Source of the DNA: Colwellia sp. M166
GTDB lineage: Bacteria > Pseudomonadota > Gammaproteobacteria > Enterobacterales > Alteromonadaceae
Direction: 5' to 3'
Assembly: GCF_024585285.1 (NCBI RefSeq)
Contig: NZ_CP040755.1
Location: 2,728,001-2,792,000 of the forward strand
Length of the DNA: 64,000 bases
Within the stretch, counting starts at the first letter, position 1. Each line of letters begins with the position of its first letter. The position numbers and the translations under genes are program-made. The notes beneath the pieces are model-generated. The model was not told the origin of the DNA. It did no database searches and saw only the letters and a list, made by a program, of their open reading frames with translations. Below, one piece after another: positions 17,223 through 25,870 of this stretch.

Positions 17223-18059
17223 GTGAAGAACTCAGTCCGCAAACATAAATTAAAATCAGCACCTATTAAATTGGTTATTTGTAAAATAGATTGTGCTGAT
17301 TTAGTGAACTTTGAAAGCAAGTATTTAGGAGATGTGCAGGACGAACTAAGAAAAAATGGTTTTCCTCATCATCTGCCACATATCACAAATGATCTTCAAA
17401 TTAATGTTCAGAATGGATTGCAGATAAACCAGCAAGAAACAAAGCAGCATCACTTTATTGATGTTGAGCAAGAAAGTGGCGTAGCTATAATTGGAGGTCA
17501 ATTTTTTGTATACACAAGAAATTACAAAGACTTTGATAGTTATATTAAAATAGTTGAAATGGCTTTTAGTATTTACCAAAGAATAACGGAACAACAATTT
17601 GTTAAATCTATAAGTATTCGCTATGTAGATAATATAACTATTGATTCAGGGGAAACATTGAACCAATATCTTAATGAAAGTATTTTGTCCCCTAATCATG
17701 AATCTAAAAATCTAAAATCTCTAGAAGCAAGAAGTCAATATGCCTATCAGTCAGAACATGGATCAATTTTATACTTAAGACCTGTTTCAGGTCGAAACTT
17801 AAAAGGGGTTCCAGACGATTTATCTGCTATTTTAGAGCCAATGAAGAAGTTGAATGCTAATAACAGTGAATTTGATTTATTCAACCTGAATCAAAATTTA
17901 TCTGCGATTATAGATACTGATCATGTTGTTACTTATGCAAAATTAATGAACTCGAAAGAAGTAAATGTATTTGAAACACTTAGATGGCTTCATGTTTATT
18001 CATCTAATATCTTCTTTGATTCAGTAACTGATTACGCTATAGAAAAATGGAGCTCTTAA
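17223..18059 (+). CDS. TIGR04255-like family protein, first gene of cargo operon
   Basis: 278 residues from the GTG at 17223, which has CTTGAGG five bases upstream. The alternative ATG at 17202 abuts the palindrome and has no ribosome-binding site. The opening KHKLKSAPIKLVICKI, the central GVAIIGGQFFVYTRNY and the SISIRYVDNITI segment match the pattern of the TIGR04255 family, sporadically distributed proteins without a settled function. No membrane segment. The stop touches the next gene's ATG. The rest of the protein (HVVTYAKLMNSKEVNVFETL) also follows that family's C-terminal layout. Family placement is by memory and should be tested with a profile search. Confidence 0.7.
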   Translation: MKNSVRKHKLKSAPIKLVICKIDCADLVNFESKYLGDVQDELRKNGFPHHLPHITNDLQINVQNGLQINQQETKQHHFIDVEQESGVAIIGGQFFVYTRNYKDFDSYIKIVEMAFSIYQRITEQQFVKSISIRYVDNITIDSGETLNQYLNESILSPNHESKNLKSLEARSQYAYQSEHGSILYLRPVSGRNLKGVPDDLSAILEPMKKLNANNSEFDLFNLNQNLSAIIDTDHVVTYAKLMNSKEVNVFETLRWLHVYSSNIFFDSVTDYAIEKWSS

Positions 18060-18632
18060 ATGAAAGTAAACTCTAATCAAACATCAATGATTTTAACCGT
18101 ACCAGCAGCTCTATTATGTGCTTGTATGGGAACAGGTGGAGCGTTTGCTTCAGAGTCTACAGAAAGGCTATCAAACCCCAAATATACTTTTACAACAGCA
18201 GTGAAGTCTGAAATAGATGACGAGACATTATTTAGTGGTGGTGGAGAAAGGGAGTTTCAAAAACAGAGTAAGCAGTTGCAAGAATCTTTTGGGCTAAATG
18301 TCACTCAATATAGTACCTTGATGCAAACAACAAGGTCTTCTGTGTATAAATGGCATGATTTAAACACACCATTAAAAAAAGTTAGAAGTAAAACTCAAGA
18401 TCGTTTTAATCAATTAAGCTTCGCCTTATATTTAATCAAAGAAAGACATCAAACACTTTTTGGTGAATGGCTAAGAAACCCTCTTGATCCTTTAGTTCAA
18501 GAAGTTAATGAGCTACTTGAAGGTGACACTATTTTAAGGGATGACTTTATTGAGCTATCAACAAAGATCAACATTAGTTTAAGAAAAGTAGCTGATACTA
18601 AAGATTTAAATAACATGTTGGGAATTGCTTAA
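18060..18632 (+). CDS. HTH protein with N-terminal hydrophobic segment (antitoxin-like)
   Basis: 190 residues starting directly after the previous stop, in the same frame. Residues about 8-31 (SMILTVPAALLCACMGTGGA) are hydrophobic, like a signal or membrane anchor. Residues about 70-110 hold a helix-turn-helix (LNVTQYSTLMQTTRSSVYKW). A helical tail (LFGEWLRNPLDPLVQEVNEL) recalls Xre/MbcA/ParS-type antitoxins with their DUF2384-like end. A DNA-binding protein with a hydrophobic leader is unusual: it may be membrane-tethered or the segment may be a buried helix. It is the likely ligand of the upstream palindrome. Confidence 0.7.
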   Translation: MKVNSNQTSMILTVPAALLCACMGTGGAFASESTERLSNPKYTFTTAVKSEIDDETLFSGGGEREFQKQSKQLQESFGLNVTQYSTLMQTTRSSVYKWHDLNTPLKKVRSKTQDRFNQLSFALYLIKERHQTLFGEWLRNPLDPLVQEVNELLEGDTILRDDFIELSTKINISLRKVADTKDLNNMLGIA

Positions 18633-18633
18633 A

Positions 18634-19473
18634 GTGAGTTTTAATAAGATAAAAGCATTAGAAATAGGCTGGGATCAATGTACTGCTTTTAATGTTGATT
18701 CTGCACCAGAGCTGTATCAGGCAATTAAAGCCGAACATCAAGATACAAACGGTGTTTATCTTGTTCTCTCTCACCCCTGCTCTTTACTTCACCCTAGTTA
18801 TAATGTTGAAGAAAACTTAGAGTACATTTTAGGCCATGTGGTAAACGAATGCTTAGCGAATAATATGTATGGTAAAAATCCAAGATTATTCGATATCACA
18901 TGCAGTTCCACTAATGTGACATATCGATTTAATCAAAACTATAGAGGGTTTATATCTCGTAAAAAGCTAGATGAATCTAATGTATGTAGTTTTGTTTTAA
19001 GTGAGACTAATAGAACAGACATTAAGAGATGGATGTCAAATAGGTATATTGCTAGTGCTTTACCTGATAAGTTTGATTTGAGAATTGGTAGCTTGAGAAA
19101 TAAACTAAAAACACTTTATAGCAAAGAAGTAGGAAAATTATGCCGTTCAGTTTATTTGTTGATTGATGAGCCGACTAAAGATCTTGATGATGCTAACTCT
19201 TACAATATATCTATATTCTATACATTATCTAATACTAGCTATGATCTTATGTGTAATGAGGAAGACAGTGATGTATCTAGATTTGAAGTCTTTTTGAATA
19301 AGGTTTCAGAATTGTTTAAAAAAGTTAATGGAATTGAGCTAAATAAAACTGCATTTATTTCAGAAAGTAATCTTACACTTGAGCAATTAAATAACTCTAA
19401 ATTTATAAAGTGGAATTTGGATTACATATCCCTTGGGAAAGTTGATTCAGAGCTAGCAGAACCCATCCAATAA
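18634..19473 (+). CDS. unknown protein, third gene of cargo operon (possible effector)
   Basis: 279 residues from the GTG at 18634, which has GGGAA about nine bases before it. TTG 18625 is in frame but has no room for a ribosome-binding site. No family recognised with certainty. A conserved-looking stretch GVYLVLSHPCSLLHPSYNVE, then YGKNPRLFDI, recalls the VSQ(S/T)CD-type motif of proteins I have seen near TIGR04255 genes; here H and S replace the usual D. No membrane segment. It is the last gene of the island and lies directly before the right flanking repeat. Toxin, nuclease or sensor are all open. Confidence 0.7.
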   Translation: MSFNKIKALEIGWDQCTAFNVDSAPELYQAIKAEHQDTNGVYLVLSHPCSLLHPSYNVEENLEYILGHVVNECLANNMYGKNPRLFDITCSSTNVTYRFNQNYRGFISRKKLDESNVCSFVLSETNRTDIKRWMSNRYIASALPDKFDLRIGSLRNKLKTLYSKEVGKLCRSVYLLIDEPTKDLDDANSYNISIFYTLSNTSYDLMCNEEDSDVSRFEVFLNKVSELFKKVNGIELNKTAFISESNLTLEQLNNSKFIKWNLDYISLGKVDSELAEPIQ

Positions 19474-19482
19474 TAAAGCAAC

Positions 19483-19501
19483 TGGTTACACCAAAGGTTA
19501 C
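19483..19501 (+). repeat. right flanking direct repeat (putative attR)
   Basis: TGGTTACACCAAAGGTTAC, ten bases after the stop of the last island gene. It is the only close match I found to the repeat at 13027-13045. Confidence 0.55.
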
Positions 19502-19618
19502 ACGTCAACATTAAGTCGTCTTGTTTTTGGTCTTAAGTTGCTGTTATTGGGGTTGAATGTAGTTTTAAATTAGTTTTCAGATCCAGAACATAGAATAGCG
19601 ACTACTTCTGATAATGAA

Positions 19619-19639
19619 AAGCCCGGTATGTCCGGGCTT
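19619..19639 (-). terminator. rho-independent terminator of the S8 protease gene
   Basis: The stem AAGCCCGG / CCGGGCTT with loop ACATA is followed on the minus strand by TTTTC. It lies 55 bases after the protease stop codon. Confidence 0.75.
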
Positions 19640-19693
19640 CATAGTTCTCTACGCTAAAAAGTCAGTGTTGTTAGTACTTACTTATATTTTTTA

Positions 19694-21874
19694 TTACTGA
19701 CATGAAGTTACCGCAATCGCCACTTCACCTTTGCTAGCATTATTCATGTTGGCTTGGTTGATCACTAAGTCTTCGCTACAGTCCGTCATTACTTTAAAGG
19801 ACAAGTTGGCTTCACCACCGAAGACAGTGGAGACCCTAATCTCGTCACCTTCTACTGGCGCATTGCCATTGCCGTTGTAAAAGTAGCTTTTTCCTAGGCT
19901 ACCGGTAGCATTCTCAGCCCCTACGGTACCACCATTAGCTGTGCCACTAGACATATCGCCATAGACGAAGTGAATATCACCTTCGACTGGCGTGCCATTC
20001 ACCCCTATCCAGACTTGCATGCTCACACTATTGCTGCTGCCAAAATGCGGCACTGCCTCCCATTCATATATCGTCCATGAAAAAGGACCAGCTGATAGAG
20101 TGCCACTATACATATTACCGCCTGCATTGAGGTTGAGATCGCGCCAGAACGGTGCCAATATGTTATTTGGCGCCGTAGCATCTGGCAGGTTTTGATTATT
20201 AAAACTGCTAAATTGGCCGCTGTTCAATCCCGCTTCTAGCGTGCCATTGACCGACATAAGGGTTTGCGTATAAGTTTGGCCATTATAGGTATAGGGCGGT
20301 ACATTAAATGCGTATCCGCCATCATCGCAATCGCTGTTACAGGTTAGTGGCAGTGGTGCAAAAAATCCTGAAAGTGGAACATACCCAAAAAGCAATCCAC
20401 CGTTATCCAACGCGACTTCGATACCACCGGAATCAAGCTCGCCGGTCCAAGATAAACTATTGCTATTGGCATCATAAGCCCAGGCTGACGTTGTTACGCC
20501 ACTGACCACTGATTCCATTGCTGTGCCTGCCACATAGCTGCTACCTGCTGGCACGACGTCCGTAACGGTAATAGGACCGTCTAGTTGGCCATTCGTTACT
20601 TTTAGCTGATAGCTTAAGATGTCACCGCTAGCAGCCGTTTCGCGGTCGACTGTTTTGCTAAATAACTCAGCATTACTAGCTTTTGACGCAAATACCGCTA
20701 ATGGCATATGTAAATCTGGGCTGCTATTTCCGTTGCTGTCTAATTTTAGACTGCCAAACTGCCAACCACCTGCTGAGCTATAATTGTGGGCGGTGATGGT
20801 TATGGTGGCACTTTCGCCAGCTTTTAGCTTCAGATTATGCTTTTTGCTTTTTGCTTGCGGTGAAACTGCTACCTCAAGTTCAAAACCACTACCATTAGCA
20901 GTAACATTCCAATGTCCAGTATGCTTGGTTTTATTGGTAACCACGCGGGTCCACGAACAGGTGCCAACACAATTACTGTCCATCATGCTTGGTAAGTTCA
21001 ACGACTTGGGATCGCCGCCAAGTGCGGGGTTAGCGGCAAGGAAATTGGCGACGGTTTCACTCATGACTAAGCCAACTTCGTCGGCTGCACTAAGCTCTAT
21101 CCGACCAGCACCTAAGTCAAAGGCATCGGTCGGCGTAGCGCCATCTTCTTTGAAAGTATTGGCGGTTACTGCAGACATCATCATTGCTGATTTGATTTCA
21201 GTCGGGGTCCAGTCTGGGTGTGCGGCCGCCATAAGGGCACCGGCGCCGGCGTTGTGAGGACTAGACATTGAAGTACCGCTAATAATTTGATATTCGGGAG
21301 CAGGCGCCTGACCATTGGCTTCAGCACCCATAATATCTACGCCCGGGGCAGTGATGTCAGGTTTCAGGACATTGAATGCTAGTTGTGGTCCACGTGAACT
21401 AAAGTCGGCCATAATATCGCCGTTTTCTGGGTCTAAGTTAAAGCCAGAGGGGGTAATGGTAGCCATGGTCTCGGTATTACTAGCGAGCCAATCGCGTAAA
21501 GCGATACCGGCTGTGTCACCAATATGGATGGCAGGTAAAAAGTGTCCGTCAGCGACAGTACTTTCGCCCTGACCTAAGTTGGCTAAGACATAGCCGCCTG
21601 CACCACCAGCTAATACGTTCTGTCCCTTAGCAGTACGGGCAATAGTACCGCGGTCACAGACCACGATTTCGCCGTTGAATGTGCCAGCGGGGAAAGGAGT
21701 TAAGCATTGCCCTGTTGGATCAAATGCCGTGGTATTAGCATGCATAATAGGCGCTGGGCCATAACCTGCGCTAAAACTGGAACCACTAATATCAGCGAGT
21801 GCCGAACTGTCACTGCTCAAATTTACGAGGTTATTGGCAATTTTTCGGTTATGGGTGGATGCTGCCGTAGTGGA
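19694..21874 (-). pseudogene. S8 subtilisin-like protease, 3' part after IS insertion
   Basis: About 727 codons continuing the protease interrupted by the IS. The opening MSTTAASTHNRKIANNL joins exactly to the upstream fragment ending LGPWVM. A PA-type insert precedes the catalytic serine in IISGTSMSSPHNAGAGALM. After it come a fibronectin/DUF11-like domain (DILSYQLKVTNGQLDGPITV) and a C-terminal beta-rich domain with several glycine-rich repeats. Without its 5' part it has no signal peptide, no Asp or His of the triad and no normal start, so it should be inactive. The open frame runs into IS sequence up to 21922, but that part is not protease. Confidence 0.88.
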
Positions 21875-22204
21875 CATATATGGACGCTTCCTTGATGTCA
21901 ACCCAAGTGAATACGAAAACATAACAAAACGGGCTTATGTTTTTGATTACTGAGCATTACTCTTTTCATACTTTTGTTCATGATGACAGGCGCTTTCGCT
22001 TGCTTAAAGCAAACTGTACTGACATATATTCGAGCTATGGTTTGTTATCCATGCTCCAGATAAGTTGCGAACTAGAAATACCTTAAAACATTGTTCACCC
22101 AAACGTGATAGATACACTTGTCCTCTCACAGGCTTTGTTCTAGTTGGCTAGTGCCTTTTTTTTTCATCTTATCAACAACAGTCTTGAAAAGTTTTCTGGA
22201 TAAA

Positions 22205-22280
22205 TTAAGTCCCCTCTAGCAGCCTAAACACCCACACAGACTCATGGCCTTTGTCCTACACAGGCTTACTAGAGGGTAAA
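22205..22280 (-). ncRNA. candidate IS guide RNA (seekRNA/bridge RNA)
   Basis: Directly after the transposase stop there is a stem CCCTCTAG (22212-22219) / CTAGAGGG (22269-22276), extended inside by AGCCT / AGGCT, with a loop at 22226-22261. On the minus strand the loop carries GGACA and GTGGGTG. These match the two sides of the insertion point, GGACAT on one strand and GTGGGTGATG on the other. IS110-family transposases are known to use such RNAs, and IS1111-type elements encode them in the 3' end. Exact RNA ends are not defined. Confidence 0.5.
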
Positions 22281-22292
22281 ACGGGTCGTCAA

Positions 22293-23318
22293 TCATGTGA
22301 TTACCTTAACCGGTTGAGGCGTGTAATGGCATTGCTTTTGTAACAATGTCCACATGATGCGTGCTAACTTGTGCGCAGTGGCAACCGCGGTACAATTGAA
22401 CGGTTTTCGTGCACTTAACTGGGTTATCCACACACTCAATGCATCGTGTTTCTTTCTGGCATGAACGATGATGGCACGCGCACCATGGATAAGCTGTTTA
22501 CGCAGGTATTGGTCTCCACGTTTACTGATGCCGCCCATCACGCTTTTATTGCCTGAGGCAAATTGTTTGGGTGTAATGCCTAGCCAAACAGCAAAGTCGC
22601 GTGCACTGGTGAAGGCTTGTCCACTGCCTATAGAGGCAATAAAGGCAGAAGCATTGAGGTAACCAATGCCAGGGATACTCAATAGTATTTGCCCTAATGA
22701 ATTGGCTTCAATGTCAGTTTTTAATTGTTTTTCAATCGCTTTAATACGTAGGTTTAAGGTTTTGAATTCTTGATAAACATCGTTAACTAGCCACTGAACT
22801 GATACCGATAACGTGGTATCAAGTGATAATGCTTGCATACTTTCATTAAAAGCAGGTATGCCTAACGGGAAAACAAGGCCAATGTCAGCTAATAAACCAC
22901 GTAGTTGATTAGTGACCGCTGTACGTGTTTTAAGTAACCTTTCTCGCAAGCGATGTAGCATTAACGTTTCTTGCTGAGTTTGGGTTTTGATGGGGACAAA
23001 CCGAATGAAAGGTCGCCTACTTGCTTCGAATATGGCCAGTGTATCGTTACTGTCATTCTTGTTTCCTCGCACAAAAGGTGTCACGTGTTGCGCAGGAATT
23101 AAGTGCACAGTGTGACCGATGGATTCAAACAACCGGCCCCAATAATGAGAAGAATAACAGGCCTCCATCACAACACGACATGGGGGTTGCATTTGCATAA
23201 AATGCTTCAGTTGAGCGCGGTTCAAGCGCTTATTAAAAACGCCTTTATTAGCCTCAGTAAACCCCATGAGTTGAAAAACGTTTTTTGCTAAATCAATTGA
23301 TATTGTGCTAACTTTCAT
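22293..23318 (-). CDS. IS110 family transposase (DEDD type)
   Basis: 341 residues, full length. The RuvC-like DEDD residues are D9 (TISIDLAKNVF), E52 (VVMEACYSSHYWG), D89 and D92 (GNKNDSNDTLAI). The C-terminal Transposase_20 region has a helix-hairpin-helix LLSIPGIGYLNASAFIASIG and the serine-bearing FASGNKSVMGGISKRGDQYL. This type recombines circular IS intermediates into targets chosen by a guide RNA. It has no premature stop, so the IS could still be mobile. It lies in the same direction as the protease gene it interrupts. Confidence 0.96.
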   Translation of the reverse strand: MKVSTISIDLAKNVFQLMGFTEANKGVFNKRLNRAQLKHFMQMQPPCRVVMEACYSSHYWGRLFESIGHTVHLIPAQHVTPFVRGNKNDSNDTLAIFEASRRPFIRFVPIKTQTQQETLMLHRLRERLLKTRTAVTNQLRGLLADIGLVFPLGIPAFNESMQALSLDTTLSVSVQWLVNDVYQEFKTLNLRIKAIEKQLKTDIEANSLGQILLSIPGIGYLNASAFIASIGSGQAFTSARDFAVWLGITPKQFASGNKSVMGGISKRGDQYLRKQLIHGARAIIVHARKKHDALSVWITQLSARKPFNCTAVATAHKLARIMWTLLQKQCHYTPQPVKVIT

Positions 23319-23394
23319 GACGGACGTTCCTTAAATTAACTGATTGTTTTTAACCAGTTTGGCGCATTGACGCCGTAATTGGGAGCGTCCATCA

Positions 23395-24539
23395 CATCAC
23401 CCACGGGCCCAAGTGAGCGACAGTACTTGCTGCAGGACCTGAATTTCCCGCGGACGCAGCAACATATATTCCTGCTTCCACAGCGGCTAGAAAACCTAAC
23501 TCAACTGTATCATTATAGGGATCGCCGCCACCGGAAATAGAGTAGTTCAATGCCGCGATACCATTGGGTAGGTTACTTGCATCAATGATAACTTGGTTGA
23601 TTGCAGCTACCAGTGCAGATCCAGGACAACCATCGTCACAGACATCATAGGCAATAATATTAGCGTGTGGTGCTACCCCTGAAATATTGAAGCTTGCCGA
23701 TGTCGTAGGTGCTATTAAGGTTGCGCCATTGACAACATTACCGGCCGCAGTTGAAGCGGTGTGACTGCCATGGCCATCGTTATCTTCTGGCACGGTACCA
23801 TCTGAAGCAACAAAATCCCATGCGCCAATCAGCTTATCATTACAAAAACTTGCATCAACCGTAGCATAATAGCTACCGGGTAAATAAACGCCGGTACCAA
23901 GTGGGTTGGTGTGATCGTAGCCGTCACCACCAATGTCGGCAAAGGAAGGGTGATCGCTATTAATGCCAGTATCTAATACCGCCACCACCATAGCTTCACC
24001 TTTAGGCCCATCACTATTTGAATTCCAGATATGTTCAGCGCCTATCCACTGTGGCCCAACATCGGTCAACAGCTGCTCAAACCTTTCCTTTTGTACGCTT
24101 AAAACCCCGTCCATAGCAGAGAGCATTTTTGCTTCTTCGGCGCTCAGTTCTAGAGCGAACCCATTGATTGCATGCTGATATTCATATTTAGGTGCTAAGT
24201 TTCTATTAAGTTTCCCCCGGCCTCTTTGAGTACTCTTTGTTGTTTGTTTTTGAGGTGTTGTTGATATTTTTTTGCTTTCTTGCTTTTTGCATCTAATTTT
24301 TTTTTCCCGTTTGCATTCGCGCTAGTGGCCTCAAAACCCTCTATGCCACCTTCATATACGGCAATTGCTGGTTCAACCAGTTGAATGATATAGGTATTTC
24401 CAGTTGTGTTGTTAGCGCTAAAAGCTATTTGCGTTGGTTGTATTGTTGATATCTGCAGTTCGTCAGCTGCTATTGCCGTCATACTTGTGAATAGCGCTGA
24501 TGTCATTAACACCAGGGCATTTTTATTAGCCGTTCTCAT
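23395..24539 (-). pseudogene. S8 subtilisin-like protease, 5' part with frameshift
   Basis: It begins at ATG 24539 with a signal peptide (ALVLMTSALFTSMTAIA) and a short propeptide (I9-like, TYIIQLVEPAIAVYEG). The frame then stops at about 24195 after EAGGNLIET. The next frame continues NRNLAPKYEYQHAINGFALE and onwards, so one base (most simply an A in TTAATAG) seems lost near 24204. Downstream are the catalytic Asp (VVAVLDTGINSDHP) and His (DGHGSHTASTAAGNV). The IS cuts the gene after LGPWVM. Together with 19694-21874 it made a secreted subtilase of about 1,100 residues. Confidence 0.85.
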
Positions 24540-25062
24540 TTGCTTACTCCGTCTTTAAACTTTAATTCGAATTAAACGATGACTAATACTTCATATAACT
24601 ATGAACAATGCTGACAAAGTCTGCAGTTTGACAAACAATGTGATTTTAAAAGTGCCCCACACCAGTTATTTTAGTCCTGATTACTTTTTCCTACGAGTCC
24701 TTTATTTATAAATTCGTTAATATTCACTCAGTTTCAGAACCTCACGAAGTGAATATTTTGAATGTAAGTATCTCTATTGTTGTTAGCGGGCTTTGTGTGG
24801 CTTAAAAGTCCACGAAGGAGATAAGTTTAGCCTAGACCAGTAATTAAAACTTTCAAGCTTTGTTATACCAATTCTACTAAGTTTCTCTGAGTGGGCACAA
24901 ACTTAATAGACTTGGTATTAGTCTAGTTATTACTTAATCGTGCATGCTGCGTCTGCTTTTCTCTGATAAATTAATCATGATGGCATAGTAAAGGTGTATA
25001 TTGCTTGCTATAACAGACTGAAGTTTGAGTTAACTCGCTATTTTCAATTAGGATGCCTCCAT
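24540..25062. other. non-coding stretch between protease pseudogene and yceH
   Basis: About 520 bases without a credible gene. It holds the 5' region of the dead protease, a 54-bp MITE-like palindromic repeat (24865-24918) and the leader of yceH. No tRNA or riboswitch was recognised. Confidence 0.5.
24865..24918. repeat. MITE-like palindromic repeat, short form
   Basis: The ends ATACCAATTCTACTAAGTTT and (inverted) ATACCAAGTCTATTAAGTTT match at 17 of 20. The same two ends bound the 260-bp sequence at 40140-40399 in inverted order. The inner part contains GAGTGGGCACAAACTTA, which also has a counterpart there (GTTCCCACTC). Confidence 0.65.
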
Positions 25063-25728
25063 ATGATCACACTATCCATAGAGCAATGCCGTATTATTGG
25101 TATCATGCTAGAAAAAGAAACCACTACGCCTGAGCAATACCCTCTTTCAATTAACGGTATAACAACAGCTTGTAATCAAAAAAGTAACCGTGAGCCAGTT
25201 ATGTCACTTAGTGAAGCTGAGGTGCAAGATAACGTTGATGAATTGGTAAAAATGAACCTATTAATGATAGACCACAAAGCCTCGGGGCGCGTGAGTAAAT
25301 ATATTCATCGCTTTTGTGATACTGAGTTTGGCGATTTAAAATTCACTACACAACAACGAGCTATTATCTGTCTATTATTGCTCAGAGGACCTCAAACGCC
25401 GGGTGAATTAAGAACACGTAGTAATCGTCTTGCTGACTTTACTGATGTCAATGAAGTTGAAAGCGCGTTAAATCAATTACAAAACTTAAATAATCAAATA
25501 CTGGTTAAAAAGCTGGAACGTTTACCCGGTAAGCGGGAATCTCGCTATGTGCAATTATTCTCAGTGCTTGATGAAAGTGAATTAATGGAGGTTAACCCTG
25601 CTCAAACTCAAGTTAGCCGTGTCGAAGATGATGAGCAATTGGTTCAGCGAGTACTCGTATTAGAACAACAAGTTGCTGCATTAACCGAACAAGTAGTTTG
25701 CTTAACTGAATTGCTTGAAGATAAGTAA
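25063..25728 (+). CDS. yceH: YceH family (UPF0502/DUF480) winged-helix protein
   Basis: 221 residues from the ATG at 25063, which has AGGATG upstream; the frame opens earlier at 24994 but those residues are not family-like. It starts with the family signature IEQCRIIGIMLEKETTTPEQ then YPLSINGITTACNQKSNREP, followed by LRGPQTPGELRTRSNRL. The fold is two winged helices with a C-terminal coiled coil (LVQRVLVLEQQVAALTEQVV). Conserved in Gammaproteobacteria; function not established, possibly DNA binding. Confidence 0.92.
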   Translation: MITLSIEQCRIIGIMLEKETTTPEQYPLSINGITTACNQKSNREPVMSLSEAEVQDNVDELVKMNLLMIDHKASGRVSKYIHRFCDTEFGDLKFTTQQRAIICLLLLRGPQTPGELRTRSNRLADFTDVNEVESALNQLQNLNNQILVKKLERLPGKRESRYVQLFSVLDESELMEVNPAQTQVSRVEDDEQLVQRVLVLEQQVAALTEQVVCLTELLEDK

Positions 25729-25870
25729 CTTTCTGTTGTTAAATGATAATATAAAATATTGCAGTAGCGGGCTAAAAATAATGTTTTAGTGATTGTTATG
25801 GTGTTACTCAATACTTAAATACAGCGTTGGAAACGATTTATTGAGGTTAACTCGCTACGAATTTATAGCA

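Larger units (their letters stand above)
13027..19501 (+). mobile_element. integrative genomic island downstream of yicC
   Basis: A 6.5-kb region with a tyrosine integrase at its left end, an AlpA-like excisionase/regulator, an Xre regulator and mostly unknown genes, more AT-rich in look than its neighbours. Near-identical 19-bp sequences bound it: TGGTTACACGAATGGTTAC at 13027-13045 and TGGTTACACCAAAGGTTAC at 19483-19501 (17 of 19 identical). They may be attL and attR or integrase-binding repeats. The left copy also has an inverted partner GTGTAACCA at 13058-13066. No capsid, terminase or conjugation gene is present, so it is a minimal island or phage-satellite-like element rather than a prophage. 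The exact recombination core is not proven. Confidence 0.75.
21878..23394 (-). mobile_element. IS110-family (IS1111-type) insertion sequence
   Basis: About 1.5 kb. Sub-terminal inverted repeats ATGGACGCTTCC (21880-21891) and, inverted, ATGGACGCTCCC (complement of 23381-23392) match at 11 of 12. CAT is present on both outer sides (21875-21877 and 23395-23397), either a 3-bp duplication or a shared core. The rebuilt target is GGACAT|CACCCAC inside a protease gene. The 5' non-coding end is about 75 bp and the 3' end about 415 bp. Sub-terminal repeats and a long 3' end are typical of the IS1111 subgroup. Confidence 0.88.

Noticed and set aside
21875..21922. Start of the downstream protease fragment at ATG 21922
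   Set aside because: These codons lie in the IS end; protease sequence begins only inside the left junction.
24195..24240. Programmed ribosomal frameshift in the protease
   Set aside because: No slippery heptamer or downstream pseudoknot is apparent at the break, and the gene is also cut by an IS. Simple decay is more likely.
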